Part shown: positions 62,530 to 64,000 of the stretch, one piece after another
Layout: each line of letters starts with the position of its first letter
Position numbering within the stretch: the first letter of the stretch is position 1
Origin: Ignavibacteria bacterium
GTDB lineage: Bacteria > Bacteroidota > Ignavibacteria > Ignavibacteriales > SURF-24
Reading direction: 5' to 3'
Length of the DNA stretch: 64,000 bases
Assembly: GCA_025612245.1 (NCBI GenBank)
Contig: JAAXKQ010000018.1
Span: 24,749-88,748, forward strand
Translations under genes and position numbers: made by a program
The notes under the pieces: generated by a model
The model's database searches: none
What the model was told of the DNA's origin: nothing
What the model saw: the letters and a program-made list of their open reading frames with translations, nothing else

Positions 62530-63620
62530 CTACGGTATATACACAATTTGGTACCTGTAGCCGGTAATTCAAAAAACGTAAAAATCAGAACACCATACAT
62601 AACACATTTACAAAGCCCCTTTTTAGGGGCGCCTTATCTATAAACCTGTGCTTTGAGCCCGCTTCAGCGCACCTTCTCATTTGATTAGACCCGGCCTTCA
62701 GGCCGGGTACCTGAAACCCTCTCCCGGAGCCGGTAATTCAGAGAATGTAAAAATCAGGACATCTTAAATAACGCAATTACCAAGCCCCTTTTAGGAAGCT
62801 CCATGTCTTTAGCCCGGGAGGACGTATTCCCCTCATCCCCCAAAGCTCCTGACAGACTGCCCCCGGGCAAATAATCCCACAACCATCTCTACGATATCTG
62901 AACCAATATAATCATGCCTCCCCAAGCTCACACCCCTCCAAATTCTTCCTTCTTTGCCTTAACCTCGAACCTCGAACCTTGAACTTTGAACCTTCTCCCC
63001 CAACTCAAAACTTAAAACTAAAAACTCAACATTCCTCTCCTATATATTCATAGAATCCCGTAGGGACGATTTGTTTGTAGAAAAAAACGAATAAAAAATA
63101 ATAATCAGAGCTCCCGAAGGAGCGACTTGTAAAATATGTCTTAATAATCTAATCTCTACCCATCTCAAACAAGTCGCCCTTCCAGGGCTCTCAAAAGAGA
63201 TGGGGGAAAGCATTCTTTGCTACAAACAAAACGCCCCTCCCGGGCTGAATCCAAACCCAATCCCTCCCCCTCCATATTCCTTTCCTTCCTAAAACCTTGA
63301 ACCTCGAACCTTGAACTTTCTCTCCCTTGAACCTTGAACTTTCTCTCCCTTGAACCTTGAACTCTTTCCCAACTTAAAACTTAAAACTTAAAACTTCTCT
63401 CCCCCCTCCCCATGCAATCTGCACCAATATCATTACGCCTCCCCCCAAGCTCCGGAAGGAGCGCTTTGTCTGTAGCAAACACCGGTATCCCCCCTAAATT
63501 CCAGAGCTCCGGATGGAGCGACTTGTATCTTACTTCCCATCTGGTTAAACATATCATTGAAACCCGAACCCCCACACATAAAAACCATCCCATCAAAACA
63601 ACCTCATAATAGCCGGGTAT
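62530..63620. repeat. Mosaic intergenic repeat block 4
   Basis: This is the longest gene-free block. It holds relatives of nearly all parts seen in the other blocks. The 62536-62631 segment matches 6590-6692. A degenerate copy of the 47.6 kb hairpin lies near 62655. A TTTGTTTGTAGAAAAAAAC tail follows near 63070, an AGCTCCCGAAGGAGCG palindrome near 63108, and inverted parts near 63172 and 63220. CTTGAAC and ACTTAAA tandem units lie at 62955-63030 and 63295-63395. AGCTCCGGAAGGAGCG with CTTTGTCTGTAG (about 63450) and the ACCATCCCATC part (about 63585) match the 17.4 kb block. No gene is supported. Confidence 0.8.
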
Positions 63621-63682
63621 CTGTTTCCCCGTTCAAAGCTCAAAACTCAGCACTTCTCCTCCTCGCCCCTCAACCTTGTTCC

Positions 63683-64000
63683 GTTCCCTTTCTACGTCAG
63701 TTCGATTGCAATGCCGGGACCTCCTGCGTGACAGGCAGGGGGACACGCATTTCAATTCTACAATAGTTCGATTAATACGGTAAAGGACCTTGAGGCAAAG
63801 GCAGCTGAAGCCGAATTTCAATTCTACAATAGTTCGATTAATACCTAGGGCGGAATAAAAAAAGTAAAGGGCGGTAACAATTTCAATTCTACAATAGTTC
63901 GATTAATACGCAACCTGATCCCGAAGAAGAAAATCCATTTTACCTATTTCAATTCTACAATAGTTCGATTAATACGCAACCTGATCCCGAAGAAGAAAAT
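63683..64000 (-). CRISPR. Leader-distal end of a CRISPR array, degenerate terminal repeat, duplicated spacer
   Basis: Four identical 30-bp repeats lie at 63749-63778, 63815-63844, 63880-63909 and 63946-63975 (plus strand ATTTCAATTCTACAATAG... ending CGATTAATAC). Spacers are 36, 35 and 36 bp, and the array is cut by the window end. A degenerate copy at 63683-63712 matches 19 of 30 positions, including TTCTAC and AGTTCGATT, and stands exactly 36 bp before the first full repeat, so it is the terminal repeat. On the minus strand the repeat ends ATTGAAAT, the usual tag of I-B/III-type repeats, so transcription runs leftwards and the leader lies beyond 64000. The last 25 visible bases repeat the start of the previous spacer. 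No cas gene is in the window. Confidence 0.93.

Noticed and set aside
63690..63712. AGTTCGATT, similar to a tRNA T-loop.
   Set aside because: No cloverleaf can be drawn, and the sequence is part of the CRISPR repeat family.

Overview
The window looks like a chromosomal segment from a member of the FCB group, most likely Ignavibacteria or a close relative. Two large exported proteins (24409-27147 and 34327-39483) end in the type IX secretion sorting domain with the NYPNPFNP motif that is common in that lineage. The rest fits a free-living or sediment anaerobe: an octaheme cytochrome operon, a membrane pyrophosphatase, many sensor kinases and a sigma-54 activator. The lineage is inferred from these signatures. 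No rRNA, tRNA, phage or transposase gene was recognised.

Layout. 0.4-7.8 kb: two small hypotheticals, then a ZraSR/NtrC-type sensor kinase and sigma-54 activator flanked by two genes for small secreted proteins with DxNGDGxxD metal-loop motifs; one of these genes has a good sigma-54 promoter. 7.9-8.8 kb: a DUF134 regulator and a NifX/NafY-like protein behind a perfect 20-bp palindrome. 8.9-13.4 kb: an operon for an octaheme tetrathionate-reductase-family cytochrome, a cytochrome b561-type protein and two YeeE/YedE sulfur transporters, with an upstream marR gene; the same operator-like palindrome lies before marR and before the operon. 13.7-21.6 kb: a chemotaxis receptor, a REC-kinase, a LytTR regulator and a multi-PAS kinase. 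21.8-24.2 kb: an SDR enzyme, two small membrane proteins and a MazG-like pyrophosphohydrolase. 24.4-39.5 kb: a type IX secreted deacetylase-like protein; an FHA, PP2C, PASTA-kinase and SUMF1-like signalling operon; and, divergent from it, three exported proteins ending in a giant Ig/FN3-type adhesin. 39.6-62.4 kb: housekeeping and accessory genes, including a DUF6544 protein, a membrane spermidine-synthase-like protein, an SLC13 carrier, YidB, an unusual conserved protein of unknown function, a PAP2 phosphatase, a propeller histidine kinase, an SRAP (YedK) protein, an isochorismatase-like hydrolase, a DUF4139 protein, an APC permease, a K+-independent-type H+-pyrophosphatase and a REC-PAS protein.

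Four gene-free blocks (about 6.6-7.0, 17.2-17.8, 47.6-48.2 and 62.5-63.6 kb) share mosaic repeats: short GC-rich palindromes followed by a TTTGTCTGTAGAAAA-like tail, plus tandem 7-8 bp units such as CTTGAAC. The right edge is the leader-distal end of a CRISPR array. It has a degenerate terminal repeat, repeats that read as the usual ATTGAAA-ending form on the minus strand, and a duplicated spacer at the window edge. No cas gene lies in the window.

The most unusual units are the sigma-54 module with its paired metal-loop proteins, the kinase/phosphatase/FHA/SUMF1-like operon facing a type IX secreted adhesin, and the mosaic repeat family.
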